Counted from the stretch's first letter, positions 24,205 to 34,450 are shown. The stretch is DNA of 64,000 bases from Acanthochlamys bracteata (GCA_019914995.1 CM034137.1:4801155-4865154); one strand, 5' to 3'. The notes: a model not told the origin generated them from the sequence alone. Translations and numbers: made by a program.

Positions 24205-25905
24205 TGCCCAGCAAGATTTGCCCAATCTTTATTGCCCATACATTTCATTCGCTATACATGACATTCACAATCCATTCACTGGATATCCATTCACTGTCAA
24301 CACATTCAAAGTTCATTCACTATCGATTCCATTCACATTCACATTCATATTCCATTCCATTCCATTCACTTTATATTTAGACATTCACATCACATTCACT
24401 GTCCAATATATTGCTTGATGTTTTCAAATCAATTCACATTCCATTGATGACAAAAGATTCATTACACAGTTTTTACAACACTCAGATCTCACTAAACATG
24501 TTTATACATTCAAACTTTACCCTCCAGTCATTAAACAAAAGCCATTACAAAAGTTCCAATCAACACTTATCGTACCATACACTGCACTTTCAAACAACAA
24601 GAATTAGAAAGGATTCACACACACTTCAGCATTACACTCTTGGAGCTCCTTCTTCTTCTTCCTGTCATAAGCATAAGCATTCATCAAGAAAAAAAAAAAA
24701 TGACACAAGAAGCTCCTATAGGCCTATCATACAGAACCACTTCTCCTTCCTGCTGGATTAAACCAGAGCATCCAATGATGCTAAGCAGCACTAGCATCCT
24801 GGTCTGTACTGGATTGAAACACCTGCAACAACAAAAGAACAACAAGTGAATCAATTAGCAACGATCAATAAAAACTAAGAGCGTCGGCATCAACTGCAAC
24901 AAGAAAAAAATTATCAACTACAACAAACAAAAAAAATCAGCTGCAATACGAAACTCACATATAGAAAAAATTAATAGAAGCTAGCTAATCACCAACTGCA
25001 AAAGAAAAAAAAACACAAAAAAAAATTAAATAAAATAGATGGGGACGAACGTCGGGGAACTTGGATAGGAAAAATTGATGAAATTAAAGACAGTAGAAGG
25101 CATAGAAGAAGGAGGAGAAGAGATACTAATGTTTAAGCGAGCATTTTCCCTCCTCGGCCGGCGAATCAAAATTTCTCTCCGAGACGAACGACGGTAAGAT
25201 AACGGCGATATGAAGAAACTGGTGATGGTAGAAGGAACAGAAGAAGGAGGAGAAGAGGAGCTAACAATTACCGGATTTAATTTCGGTCGCCGTTCGGCGA
25301 TCGAACATTCCGACGGTCACAGAGAGAACGTAAGGGGTTTGGAGCTAATTGCTGCGGAAAACTTAAATTTTCTTTGATATAATGGAAGAAAGGAGGAGGA
25401 AGGAGGAAATTAGAAGCCCGTGCGGGAATAAGACTGCCGGCGAGCTTTTCGCCGAGCGGCGGGCGGGAGCGAGAAGCTCGCTGCAACGCTCGGGCGAAGA
25501 AAGAAAATGAGAAGAAGAGAGGAATGGGAAAGAAAATACCAAAAATAGCCTCAAACAGTAGTTACGTAAATCTGTCAGCGCGTTTAAAAGGATGAGCTAA
25601 ATCTGGCCGTTGGATTTTGATCCAACGTCCTAGAGAACGATATATGCGCGATATGCGCACATCGTTCTCCATATATATATATATTTGTTTAGTCGTCTTG
25701 ATCAAATGACCGGATGGAAGTCGATTCGTAGTCCGATTGAGATAAAATTTTGTCAACATATTACCGACTCATAATTTTTTCATATCCAATGGTAGAGATT
25801 AGATTTGGAGGTCTCTACGGCCACAAACGGTCGTGGAGTGCGCTAGAGTGTGCACAAGAACTGGAGTTCCCTTATCCCTCCCTGTATATATATATATATA
25901 TATAC
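24205..25905 (-). repeat. Right terminal inverted repeat of the MULE
   Basis: Inverse copy of 19283-20738 that carries an extra segment of about 190 bp (about 25510-25700) absent from the left arm. The inner part (24040-24420) is built of ATTCACT/CATTCAC words and is longer than its left counterpart. Confidence 0.85.
25510..25700. other. Arm-specific insert with two palindromes in the right MULE TIR
   Basis: Absent from the left TIR. It holds a near-perfect palindrome at 25608-25627 (CGTTGGAT...ATCCAACG) and a second at 25633-25669 (GAGAACGA...GCGC GATAT GCGC...TCGTTCTC), followed by a TA run. It may be a tiny nested element, or sequence deleted from the left arm. Confidence 0.6.
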
Positions 25906-26140
25906 AGAAAGTAAGAAAACTTAAAAATATATATGTTGTATCATTTGTGTCATTTTGATCAAATGATCGGATGGAGATGAATTTGTGGTCCGATTGAGCT
26001 GAAATTTTATAGGTAGATTTGTAACTCATAGTTCTCCATATCCGACGGCAGAGATTAGATTAGGAGGTCACTCCATACATAAACCGAAAAAGGAGTGCCT
26101 GAAAGTGCCCTTAAAGAGGGAGTGCCCCTATCCTTCTCGT
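25906..26140 (-). mobile_element. Solo terminus related to the MULE TIR
   Basis: Contains GATCAAATGATCGGATGGAG, GATTGAGCTGAAATTTTAT, CCGACGGCAGAGATTAGATT and ends GAGTGCCCCTATCCTTCTCG before a TA run. The same order of blocks appears in the right TIR (GATGGAAGTCGATTCGTAG... GGTAGAGATTAGATTTGGAGG), so this is one arm of a relative. Confidence 0.6.
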
Positions 26141-26154
26141 ATATATATATATAG

Positions 26155-26548
26155 GGGAGTGATAGGGACACCCCCGGACATTCTTTTTTCGGTTCCGATT
26201 TTTGATCGGGGTGAACTCCAAATCAAATTTTTACCATTAGATATGAAGAATTATGAGTTAAAAATATACCCATAAAACTTCAACTCAATCAAATCACAAA
26301 TTCATCTCCATCCGATTAATTGATCAAGATGATAGAAATGATACTATATATATTTTTTAAGTTTTCTTACTTTTTGTCGTCTTGATCAAGTGATCGGATA
26401 GAGGTAAATTCATGTACCGATTGAGTTGAAATTTTATGAGTAGGTTTTTATATAGTTACTCGTATCCAACGGTAGAGATTCGATTTAGAAGTCACCCCGG
26501 CTATAAACCGGAGAGGGAGTGCCCATAATGGAGTGCCCCTATCGATAT
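26155..26548. mobile_element. MULE-related MITE, about 0.4 kb, long inverted arms
   Basis: The left arm (GGGGAGTGATAGGGACACCC ... CAACTCAATC ... CATCCGATTAATTGATCAAG) is mirrored by the right arm (CTTGATCAAGTGATCGGATA ... GATTGAGTTG ... GGAGTGCCCCTATCG). The arms are about 190 bp. TA microsatellites flank both ends, and there is no coding sequence. Confidence 0.75.
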
Positions 26549-26569
26549 ATATATATATGTGTGTGTGTG

Positions 26570-26985
26570 TGTAGTAAAGAAAAAAATATCATTGGTGAGC
26601 AACATATTAGTGACTAAATAAAGATGATCGCTAATGAAATATAATAGTGACCAAAATAAGATCGTTCGTGTTAATTAGTACTATCGTCCAAAACTAAAAA
26701 ATGGTCGCTGATGTTACAATATAGCGACCAGATAATTTAACTAGTCGCTATTAATTAAGCCAATAACGACCGAGCTAGCCTTGATTGCCATTTAGCTAAG
26801 CAATAACGACTGGACAAACACTATTTGTTATTACACCAAGTAACAATGCTATTGGCTTTAGTAATAGCGACTAGTTGAATTATCTGGTCGCTACTACTTA
26901 AGGGCCATAACGACAATGCTAAAATTTTATCACTTTTGCACTAGCAATAGAGACCAAATTTTAATTTGGTTATTGCTTTAGAAAT
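26570..26985. mobile_element. Foldback region with repeated GGTCGCTA/TAGCGACC words (CACTA-like subterminal repeats?)
   Basis: Short words GTCGCTA, AGCGACCAG, AATAACGACC recur on both strands. ATAGCGACCAGATAATTTAACTAG (26722) is mirrored by AGCGACTAGTTGAATTATCT (26866). Plant CACTA elements have such subterminal arrays. No clear CACTA terminus or transposase is visible, so the superfamily is inferred. Confidence 0.45.
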
Positions 26986-28156
26986 TAAAATAGTTTAAAT
27001 TAGTTTAATAAATTTTATTTAATGAAATTTAACAGTTAGATGTGATTTATATTTTTTGTTTATCATGTTGGCAAAGTTTTAAACTATTTGGATTATCTTT
27101 TATGTTCCATCACAATAAATGATTAATAAACTTATACAATTTAACAATTTATAGAATTAAATTGTAGCACCAAAATATATCAAAATGTGATGAAGTTTTT
27201 GTGAACACTAGTACTGTGATCATATTGCTTTAGTCGGTACCACACAAGCCTTAGGTAAGGCCTTTTACAAGCATGTGGCTTCTTATAAGAATAACATAAG
27301 CGTAATACTTAGTTAAGTACTTCTCATCGAGTACAATCCATACTTATATAAGTTTTAGTGTATTGGGATGTTACAACTTTCTCTCAGTTTATATCACATA
27401 ATCTTTCTCGCAAGATAAATTTAAACTCAATGAAACAAATTAGAGAATCAAAGAGGTAAAGTAAGAGTGTTATCTTAGTACAGCTCAAATAGTGAGTACG
27501 TAGAGAGTAGTATATCTCAGTAAAGCTCAAATAGTGAATAGAGTTGGCTCCATATGGTGTTTTCTATCTTTTATATGTAGTTCTATAAGATAGGCTTTGT
27601 TGTGTTTGTCTCTATTGCTATTTTTTGCCTTATTTTTCTTTTACCTTTTCATCTCCGGCTGAAGAATTTGAATTTCCTAAAGATAAGATATCATCTTGAG
27701 TGTCTGGATCGTGCATGCCTGATATAATATTTTTTTAAGTACATCTTCTAGCCGTCATCTATCAAGCTTTATCGAGTAAGTTTTAGCGGCAAATTTTTAT
27801 CTTTAACAGCTGAATTGTCAAATTTTCTCAAATCTCTACTAGGTCAATCAGTTGGTATTGGCTGATTTGATTTTACTTCTACATCATTAAATGAAAATAT
27901 TGTAAGTCAACTTCCCCACTAGTGTGCTTCGTTTATTGTCCACTAGATAATTCATTCCTCTTTCTTATGGCATCCAGCATGAAGAGAATGACCTAATTAG
28001 ATAATTGGTGTGGATTATGCTTAACTTCGACTTTTTCTTTTGAATTCATCAATTGGCTAGGTGTTTTTCCAGTAAGGTGTTCATTGTCTTCAAGATGGCT
28101 TCTGGTCAACTTTCTTAGTGTGAGCTGTAACTTGTAAACTTGATTTTCAATTGATG
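26986..28156. other. Spacer, nothing firmly recognised
   Basis: No supported gene. A small near-duplication (CAGCTCAAATAGTGAGTACG / AAAGCTCAAATAGTGAATAG near 27481-27541) is present. Minus-strand translation near 28030-28140 gives coherent peptides (KLQLTLRKLTRSHLEDNEHL) that may extend the broken frame described at 28157. Confidence 0.3.
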
Positions 28157-28313
28157 TTAACTAGATAATTGAGATGCGTTATTACCTTGATGTATCAGTA
28201 AGTCCAACTCTGACACGTAACGAAAGAATATTTGGATTTGATTTTGTAAATCTTGTATGGTAGTTTTTAGTTGAATGTTATGATCAGCTTCACTATTTTT
28301 ATCACGTAGTGTG
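28157..28313 (-). pseudogene. 3' part of an unidentified reading frame split by a copia insertion
   Basis: With the retroelement and one GTAGC copy removed, the minus strand reads openly from 31292 to 31168 and then 28313 to 28157. That is 282 nt (93 codons and a stop), exactly in frame. The peptide contains HHNNMLYGATTLRDKNSEAD and a Gln-rich, coiled-coil-like stretch (LKTTIQDLQNQIQ). I do not recognise the family. There is no proof it was ever a gene; a chance frame is possible. Confidence 0.4.
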
Positions 28314-28318
28314 GTAGC
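28314..28318. repeat. Target-site duplication GTAGC (left)
   Basis: GTAGC precedes the LTR start TGTTGGAATAAAAA and recurs at 31168-31172 after the right LTR. Confidence 0.85.
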
Positions 28319-28873
28319 TGTTGGAATAAAAATATTTTGCAAAGTGTTCTGGCCACTTGCAAGCTTGAGCCTTATTGGTCCAATATGATAGATCACTCTA
28401 ATTATCTTTAAGTAGGGTTAAGGTGTGTGTGTGCTTTCTTTTGTGTACAATAGCCGCAAGGTGTAGTGGTAGTAGCCGCGTGAGTTGTTGTAGCCGGCAA
28501 GTAAGCAATAACATTGTTGGACGATATGTAAGGATTGCAGTATGTGTTGTGGAGATATACTATTGTAGTAGTGCTACAGACAGCAACAGTGCACAACGGG
28601 GGATATTATGTGGTATCTTTTATTTTGAGATGTTCTTGTTCTGCTATAGTTGAGTGTGTTTTACTTACGTTAAGAGAGCATTAATTGTTCTCCCGATAGA
28701 AACGAATGTTATAACTCAATTATTGATAGTAGCTTTTTTTTGTACCGGTTGTAGATTTTTCTCTCAAGTTAGTGAGTATTTTCCCATGTAATTATTGTAA
28801 TTTTTGATATTTCCATTTCATCTGCTAGGAGCACTCTGGTTTGGATTTGTTCTGATTTATCCCGTTCGAAACA
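28319..28873 (+). repeat. 5' LTR of the gag-only copia
   Basis: Aligns with 30605-31167 along its length, e.g. CAAGCTTGAGC-TTATTGGTCC, CACTCTAATTATCTTTAAG, AAGGATTGCAGT, TTGAGTGTGTTTT and AGAGCATTAATT. The copies are clearly diverged. Confidence 0.85.
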
Positions 28874-29099
28874 AGTTGTATCAGATCTAAGGTTCTAAAT
28901 TGTGATAAGATATGAAATTGAGAAGTTTAGCAGAAAGAATTTTTTATTATGAAAGATAAAGATGATACCAGTTCTCGCTAAGGAGGATACAGATACGACT
29001 ACTAAGTGCGACTAGACGGCATCACTGATGAGAAGTGGAGAGAAATAGAGCGTAATTCGATTGCCAGCATCTATTTAGTACTTGTTGATGGAGTGTTGT

Positions 29100-29679
29100 C
29101 GAGTGTTTCTATAAAAATGTGAGGAAAATTTGACACACATTGTGTAAGTTGTACGAGACTAAATCGCTACACAATAAGATATTCTTGAAGAGAAAATTAT
29201 ACACTCTACGAATAGCGGAGTCACAATCAGTCACCGAGCATATCAACAATTTTAATATTTTATTTTCTCAGCTTACGTCATTGGGGCAAACATTAGAGTC
29301 AGTGGAGCAAGTAAAGGTTCTACTTCAAAGTCTTTTTATTCGTTTGATCAGCTTGTCTAACTCTTCTTAATTCTTGATTCTACTTCAAACACTATAGAGC
29401 TTGTGTTTGATGAGGTGGCAGTTGCAATCTTAGAAGAGAAAAACAGGCATACAAATAAAGAGGAATACAAAGTCAAGCTCGCAGCAATCAGTTGATTTGG
29501 TGAACGTGCGAGGAAGATCAAAACAACGCTGCTCAAGTGGGAGCAAGTCGAAAAGTAAGAAGAAGTTGATGTATTTTCTCTATGGTAAGGTTGGACACTA
29601 TAGGGTTGAGTATTTGAAGAACAAGACAGAAGATGCCAGTTCATCGAAGGAGGTGGATGTGACAGTTTGTACTTGTTAG
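29100..29679 (+). pseudogene. Copia gag remnant (UBN2-type capsid and zinc knuckle)
   Basis: The frame at 29140-29370 gives LCKLYETKSLHNKIFLKR, then AESQSVTEHINNFNILFSQL and VEQVKVLLQSL, standard copia capsid blocks. A second frame at 29497-29679 carries a degraded CCHC knuckle (FLYGKVGHYRVEYLKNK, where the expected cysteines are partly replaced). Protease, integrase and reverse transcriptase are absent from the 930 bp that follow. Frame breaks between the two parts make it non-functional. Confidence 0.8.
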
Positions 29680-30604
29680 ATTGATTTCTTCTAAAGCACG
29701 CCAACGCTTGGGCTGACGGGGAGCAGATCTGGAAGAAAATAAGCTCTAGGTAGCAACATATAGGGAATTGGAGTTCGAAGCAGTGGTGGTTCGAATCAGT
29801 TCGGTGTAGTTACTTGTGACATTAGTAGTTGTTGATGAGAGCTTAGCATGTAATCAGTAGTGGTGGCTTCTTAACCAGATATAGAGTCACCCAAGCATAG
29901 ATAGGAGGTGGGGTACATGGATGGACTGTGGGATGTCAGGAGACAATAACTTTGTTCAATAGGCTGTAGGCGGACGGTCATCATGTGTCGTTGTTGGATT
30001 GTTGATAACGATACTATTGACATATAGGGGTACTATTTTGGATTCACTATTAGAAAAGATAGTTATCAAGTATGGGTGATCTTTAAATGTCACATATGAC
30101 AGACTATGTAAAGTCTAGATTCTCCAACCGGAAGAACAAGTATGGAAAACTTAGCAGGACAAATTTTGGAAAAAAGTCTTAAGACATGTTGGTGTAGAGA
30201 CTGAAAATTTATTATTTATCTCGAGTGTTGGCTTAAATGTGAGATAGCGATACCTGGGATCAAGATTCTCAAATATAATAAACCGAGACAGAACAAGAGG
30301 AGTTGACGAATGGTCTCCAAAGCTTCGTGGAGGAGTGTGAGCTGATTCTAATCACTTTTGTATTGTTAGTTTATTTTTCTATCTATCTAGTGAAATAGAG
30401 AGAATGGTATATCGAGTAGGTGCATCAATAGTCTGAGCTTGTGGTTATGATATAACATGACATTTCTGAAGCTGTAGGACAGTAGGAGAACTACGAGACA
30501 GTGGGAGTGGATAGTCTAATCGTAGTTGTGATTAGTTAAATGTGTTGTTCGACGGTGATTAAAAAAAACAGAAAAAACATTGCAAAGTACTTTTAGTGGG
30601 AGTT
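29680..30604 (+). other. Internal non-coding part of the gag-only copia, ending in a polypurine tract
   Basis: No polymerase motif is seen in any frame. It ends AGTGGGAGTTT directly before the 3' LTR. Confidence 0.5.
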
Positions 30605-31167
30605 TGTTGGAATAAAAACACTTTGCTAAGTGTTTAGGCCATATGCAAGCTTGAGCTTTATTGGTCCTATATGATTAGATCACTCTAATTATCTTTAAGC
30701 TAATTAGGGTTAAGGGTGTGTGCTTTATTTTGGGTACTGCAGCCGCAAGGTATAAGTGTAGCAGCAGCTTGAGTTGTGGTAGTCGACAAGCAAACAACAA
30801 CAACATTGGACGATGTGCAAGGATTGCAGTGTGTGCTGAGAAGATCTATTTGTATAGTGGTGCTGTATAAAGCAACGATGCACGTATAGGGCATTTTGTA
30901 GTATGTATTTTTGTGAGATTTTTTTGTACTATTGTAGTTGAGTGTGTTTTGCTTCTTGCAAAAGAGCATTAATTATTTTTCCAAGAAAAGCGAAAGTTGT
31001 AACTCAGTTTTTTATAATGGATTTTTATTTGTACTGTCTTCTTTCAAGTTGGTGAAAGTTTTTTACATAATCATCATGTGTTTGTTGTATTTTTCAGTTG
31101 TTATAACTTTATCGCATGATCATTAGTACTTTCGCTACACTTATCAAAAGCTGCTCTGTTCATAGCA
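30605..31167 (+). repeat. 3' LTR of the gag-only copia
   Basis: Starts TGTTGGAATAAAAACACTTT, ends CATAGCA, followed by GTAGC (31168-31172). Diverged copy of 28319-28873. Confidence 0.8.
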
Positions 31168-31292
31168 GTAGCTCCATATAGCATATTATTATGATGTAGT
31201 ATTGTATCAATATAATAGATCATATGTATGTACTGTTTGTAACAAGGTAAATAAGTTCTCATTGAATAAAAATCAAATTGTAATTTGTGAAC
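31168..31292 (-). pseudogene. 5' part of the unidentified reading frame split by the copia insertion
   Basis: Reads MRTYLPCYKQYIHMIYYID followed by TILHHNNMLYGA on the minus strand, up to the GTAGC insertion site, and rejoins 28313-28157 in frame. An in-frame TGA lies at 31293-31295, so no upstream start is seen. Confidence 0.35.
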
Positions 31293-32170
31293 TCAAATAT
31301 GAATTATCAGCCAAATTGGCATGGTAGTAGTTGTGCAATGTGTTTTTGACTGTTATTGATTTTGAGTCCACCAAATTGTTGATATGGACTGATATTTGAT
31401 ATGATATTTAGTGAATTCTCAAAATTTTGCCTTCAAACAGGTTAGGAAGTTTTGGTTGGATTGTATCTAAATTTAGCTCCAACTTTGCCTAGAATTCTAC
31501 AATTTATTATTTATGAACTTAATTTCAATATTCAATGATTTTCTAAAATTCTGTAAAAAGTGATTTGATGAGCTTGTGGGTCATTATTATTGTGTGCATC
31601 TTGTTCTAACTCTTGTGCAAAGATCACATGCAAACAGAATCGAATCACGCTTAAAATCTTCTCTAAAATGAGTATGATGACAAATTCTGTAGGAATTGTC
31701 TATCCTTACAAATCAGAAGAGTGTAGTTGGTTGAAGACTTTTCTGTTTTACTAATCTACAGTTCAGTAATCTTTACATAAAATTGTTAGTTTTATCTAAT
31801 TTATAGATTATAATTTTTAATTCTTATTATTATCAAAGTCATCACGGAGTTCTAATAAAGAAGCACTAGTTATATTGCTAAGTTTGATGAGTAAAGTATT
31901 TTAATAATTAGACAAGACCTACCATATTATATAGTGGATGAAAATTAAGAGATCACATACGCTAGAGCTTGAGGTTTGAGATTACCAAAACCTTCGTCAT
32001 GAAAACGATCACAAAACCATATCGATCATAAGCCAAAGTTAAACGTTAGGATTGTTAGAATGATAAACCTGCCTCTACGTTGAATCACGTCTGGATCGGT
32101 TTTTTTTTAAGTTTTTATTTATCATCATCACATTCGACGTGTAGTGGATTATAAGAACACCTTCAAACTA
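31293..32170. other. Spacer, nothing recognised
   Basis: AT-rich, without a supported ORF, RNA or transposon feature. Confidence 0.35.
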
Positions 32171-32173
32171 TAA

Positions 32174-32467
32174 GGGCGTGTTTCAAACGTCTATAACTCT
32201 ACTTTCTTCCGCTAGATTTTGAGTTCCGAACAATTCATATGTTTCAATTATATAAGGAATTCAGAATTCCATTTTTATATACAAAATTTCAGTTATAATT
32301 TTTTTATTTGCACACTTTTTAATACAACTATATTTTTAATTTTCAACACACTTTTCAAATTTATTGAATACAAATACTGAACTCTATTTCCACTTTATTT
32401 TTTAAAAAATTTTATTTTATTTTATTTTTTTTCACAAAATTCAATTAAAAACAATTGAAACACGCCC
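32174..32467. mobile_element. Tourist-like MITE (PIF/Harbinger type)
   Basis: The terminal repeats GGGCGTGTTTCAA and TTGAAACACGCCC are perfect 13-bp inverses. The flanking TAA (32171-32173 and 32468-32470) is the 3-bp target duplication typical of PIF/Harbinger. It is 294 bp and non-coding. Confidence 0.85.
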
Positions 32468-32470
32468 TAA

Positions 32471-33750
32471 CATAATTCTTATTATCATGCGCATGCACAA
32501 GCGGGGACAACTAACGGACTTGTACAAGGAGTTCTAGGATGAACTCAAATATAATATTAACACTTGTGGTGCATATAAAGATGCTCCGTAGGTAATATGG
32601 AAAACGAGTTTTTGTGCTTTGAATTTTCTGGATCTTTGAAGCATCAAGAATTCCTATTTTATAAGATTTCAAGAATAAATAAAAATTGTGTAACTCACAT
32701 GTATCAAATAAGTGGCTACTCTTAATTATATCGTAATAATATTTTAGCTCTAATTATTTAATCACTTCATAACACGCCACTTTATTCACGTCAAATATGG
32801 GATTAACTTTATTCACCCACTCACTCGCATAACGCAAAACAGTTAGTTAGGATAATTTTGAAAATTTCTAACAATTTCATGCTATTCTGTACTAATTCCA
32901 ACTATATATGATTAGTCCAAAAAGAAGGAAGAAATACCGAACGGGTATCCTCGGCACATCGAAAAGTAGTGAGATCATTATTGGCAGGACACATTATTAA
33001 GCGCCCGTTTGGCATCGGCGAAAATAACTTCTTAATTTTTAATATATATTTTTTAATATATTTTTATAATATTTAAATAATTTATTTACAATTTTTAAAA
33101 AATAAAAAATTTTATTTAATATTATTTTTTAAATAAAAAAATAGATTGTTTTTTAAAAAATATTTTTTGTTGTGAAAAATATTTTCAAAATACTTTTTTC
33201 AGAAATACTCCAAAACGTTCTCTAAATTCTAAATTTTATTTTAGGTATAAGATGTGTCAAATCCAATTATCCGTTGTTCTGCGCAGCGCTAGAGAACCTT
33301 ACCCATAAAAGGTATTCAATTCATTTGTTCATTAGACCATTAGCAGTCCATTAGTTAGATATCTTTGTCAAAGAGGCGGTCTGTGGAAGTGTACCAACAC
33401 AGTACCAACACAGCTCCATTATAAAATTATCTTCGCACTTGTTGTACAGTTAACTGCAGAGATTATGAGTAGCAACTAAAATCTATAAACTAAGACGTCT
33501 TTTCATAAACAACGACACGAAAGATAAGTGCAGCAGAGAGCCTATAAGACAGCTAGCACATTACATACTGTACATATTTATTCATGCGTACTTCTCATGT
33601 GCTTTTATCTGTAATACACACGATCAAGTACTTAATTCACACATTCTTGATAGCTCAAGACAGAGTAATACGTACATAACACGTTACTCAGAACACAGCA
33701 TGACAAGATTTGCATAAAGAGTGTGCTAGCTTTGCTCATCAATAAGGGAG
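32471..33750. other. Spacer with an AT-rich decayed MITE and dehydrin 2 3' UTR
   Basis: The block at about 33001-33225 (GCGCCCGTTTGGCATCGGCG ... ACTCCAAAACGTTCTC) has weak inverted ends and an AT core like the MITE family elsewhere. No gene otherwise. The right end is the probable 3' UTR of the dehydrin gene. Confidence 0.4.
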
Positions 33751-33753
33751 CAT

Positions 33754-34332
33754 CTAGTACTGTTGCTCGCGGTGACCAGGAAGCTTGCTCTTGATCTTCT
33801 CCTTGATCCCTCCCTTCTTCCTCCTGCCTCCTTCTCCATCATCCTCAGAGCTAGAAGAGCTCGAGCCGGTCCTGTTAAGCTTACTTTCAGTTCCGTGTCC
33901 TTGCTGGTTTATATAAATCGAGTTATAAGCTTCAGTCTGAGCTGTTCCGAAATGGTCGCCGCGTTGAGGGTTAGCGGCCAAGTTATCAAAGGGTTGACGG
34001 TGACCCTGCTGCTGGTGCTGGTTTCCGTAAGTTGAGTTATAATCTTCAGTCTGAGCTATTCCAAACTGATCGCCTCCGTGTTGAGGGTTGGCGAAGTTGT
34101 CATAAGTTTGGCGGTGAGGTTGCTGCTGTCCGCCGTAGCTGCTCTCTAGGTTGCCATACCCAGTGCTACCGTAGCCTTGGCTATTGTTTATTCCGTCGAA
34201 CTCATCGGTGCGGCGTTGCATCTGGTTCTGGCCACCGCTGACCTGAGTAGGAGCACCGTATTTGTCGTAGCCACTGTTGCCGCTGAAGTCGTCGTTGCGG
34301 CGACCATGCTTCTCATTACTGTATCCGTCCAT
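33754..34332 (-). CDS. Dehydrin-like protein, single K-segment, intronless, divergent
   Basis: 192 residues in one open frame. The N-terminus (MDGYSNEKHGRRNDDF) and YDKYGAP (22-28) are only weakly Y-like. The Gln/Asn/Gly-rich middle carries a duplicated unit (QTYDNFANPQHGGDQFG near 75-91 and QPFDNLAANPQRGDHFG near 113-129, each followed by an AQTEXYNS block). The S-segment (TGSSSSSSEDDGEGG, 155-169) runs without an intron into RRKKGG and one K-segment IKEKIKSKLPGH (176-187). Loss of the C-terminal K-segment and of the S-segment intron separates it from the YSK2 gene 17 kb away. It should still be a disordered hydrophilic protective protein. ABRE-like motifs upstream support stress expression. 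Confidence 0.9.
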   Translation of the reverse strand: MDGYSNEKHGRRNDDFSGNSGYDKYGAPTQVSGGQNQMQRRTDEFDGINNSQGYGSTGYGNLESSYGGQQQPHRQTYDNFANPQHGGDQFGIAQTEDYNSTYGNQHQQQGHRQPFDNLAANPQRGDHFGTAQTEAYNSIYINQQGHGTESKLNRTGSSSSSSEDDGEGGRRKKGGIKEKIKSKLPGHREQQY

Positions 34333-34450
34333 CTTTCTAAAGGAGGAGCTTGATGAAGTTATCTAATAGAATTGATTGCTTTTCTGGCCTGATTGCTTTG
34401 CTCGTTGTTCGTTTGTTGTTGATGACGGATGAAAGGTGAGAAGTGGGAGG

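Larger units (their letters stand above)
19283..25905 (+). mobile_element. Mutator-like element (FAR1-clade MULE) with very long terminal inverted repeats
   Basis: The left end reads ACAGGGAGGGATAAGAGAAC and the right end is its near-exact inverse (TCCCTTATCCCTCCCTGT). The inverted homology continues inward for about 1.45 kb on the left (to about 20738) and 1.7 kb on the right (from about 24205). A plus-strand FAR1-type transposase pseudogene lies between them. Both ends abut TA microsatellites, which hide any 9-bp target duplication. Non-autonomous relatives cluster directly to the right (25.9-26.55 kb). Confidence 0.85.
28319..31167 (+). mobile_element. Gag-only Ty1/copia retroelement (TR-GAG-like), non-autonomous
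   Basis: Two LTRs (28319-28873 and 30605-31167, about 555-563 bp) start TGTTGGAATAAAA and end CA. They are flanked by GTAGC duplications. The primer-binding site after the left LTR (TTGTATCAGATC near 28876) is a degenerate match to initiator tRNA-Met, and a polypurine tract (AGTGGGAGTTT, about 30594-30604) precedes the right LTR. The only coding remnant is gag. Total length is about 2.85 kb, matching the class described as terminal-repeat retrotransposons with a gag domain. Confidence 0.85.

Noticed and set aside
28408..28653. Frames on both strands inside the copia 5' LTR
   Set aside because: LTR sequence duplicated at 30.6-31.1 kb; no gene.
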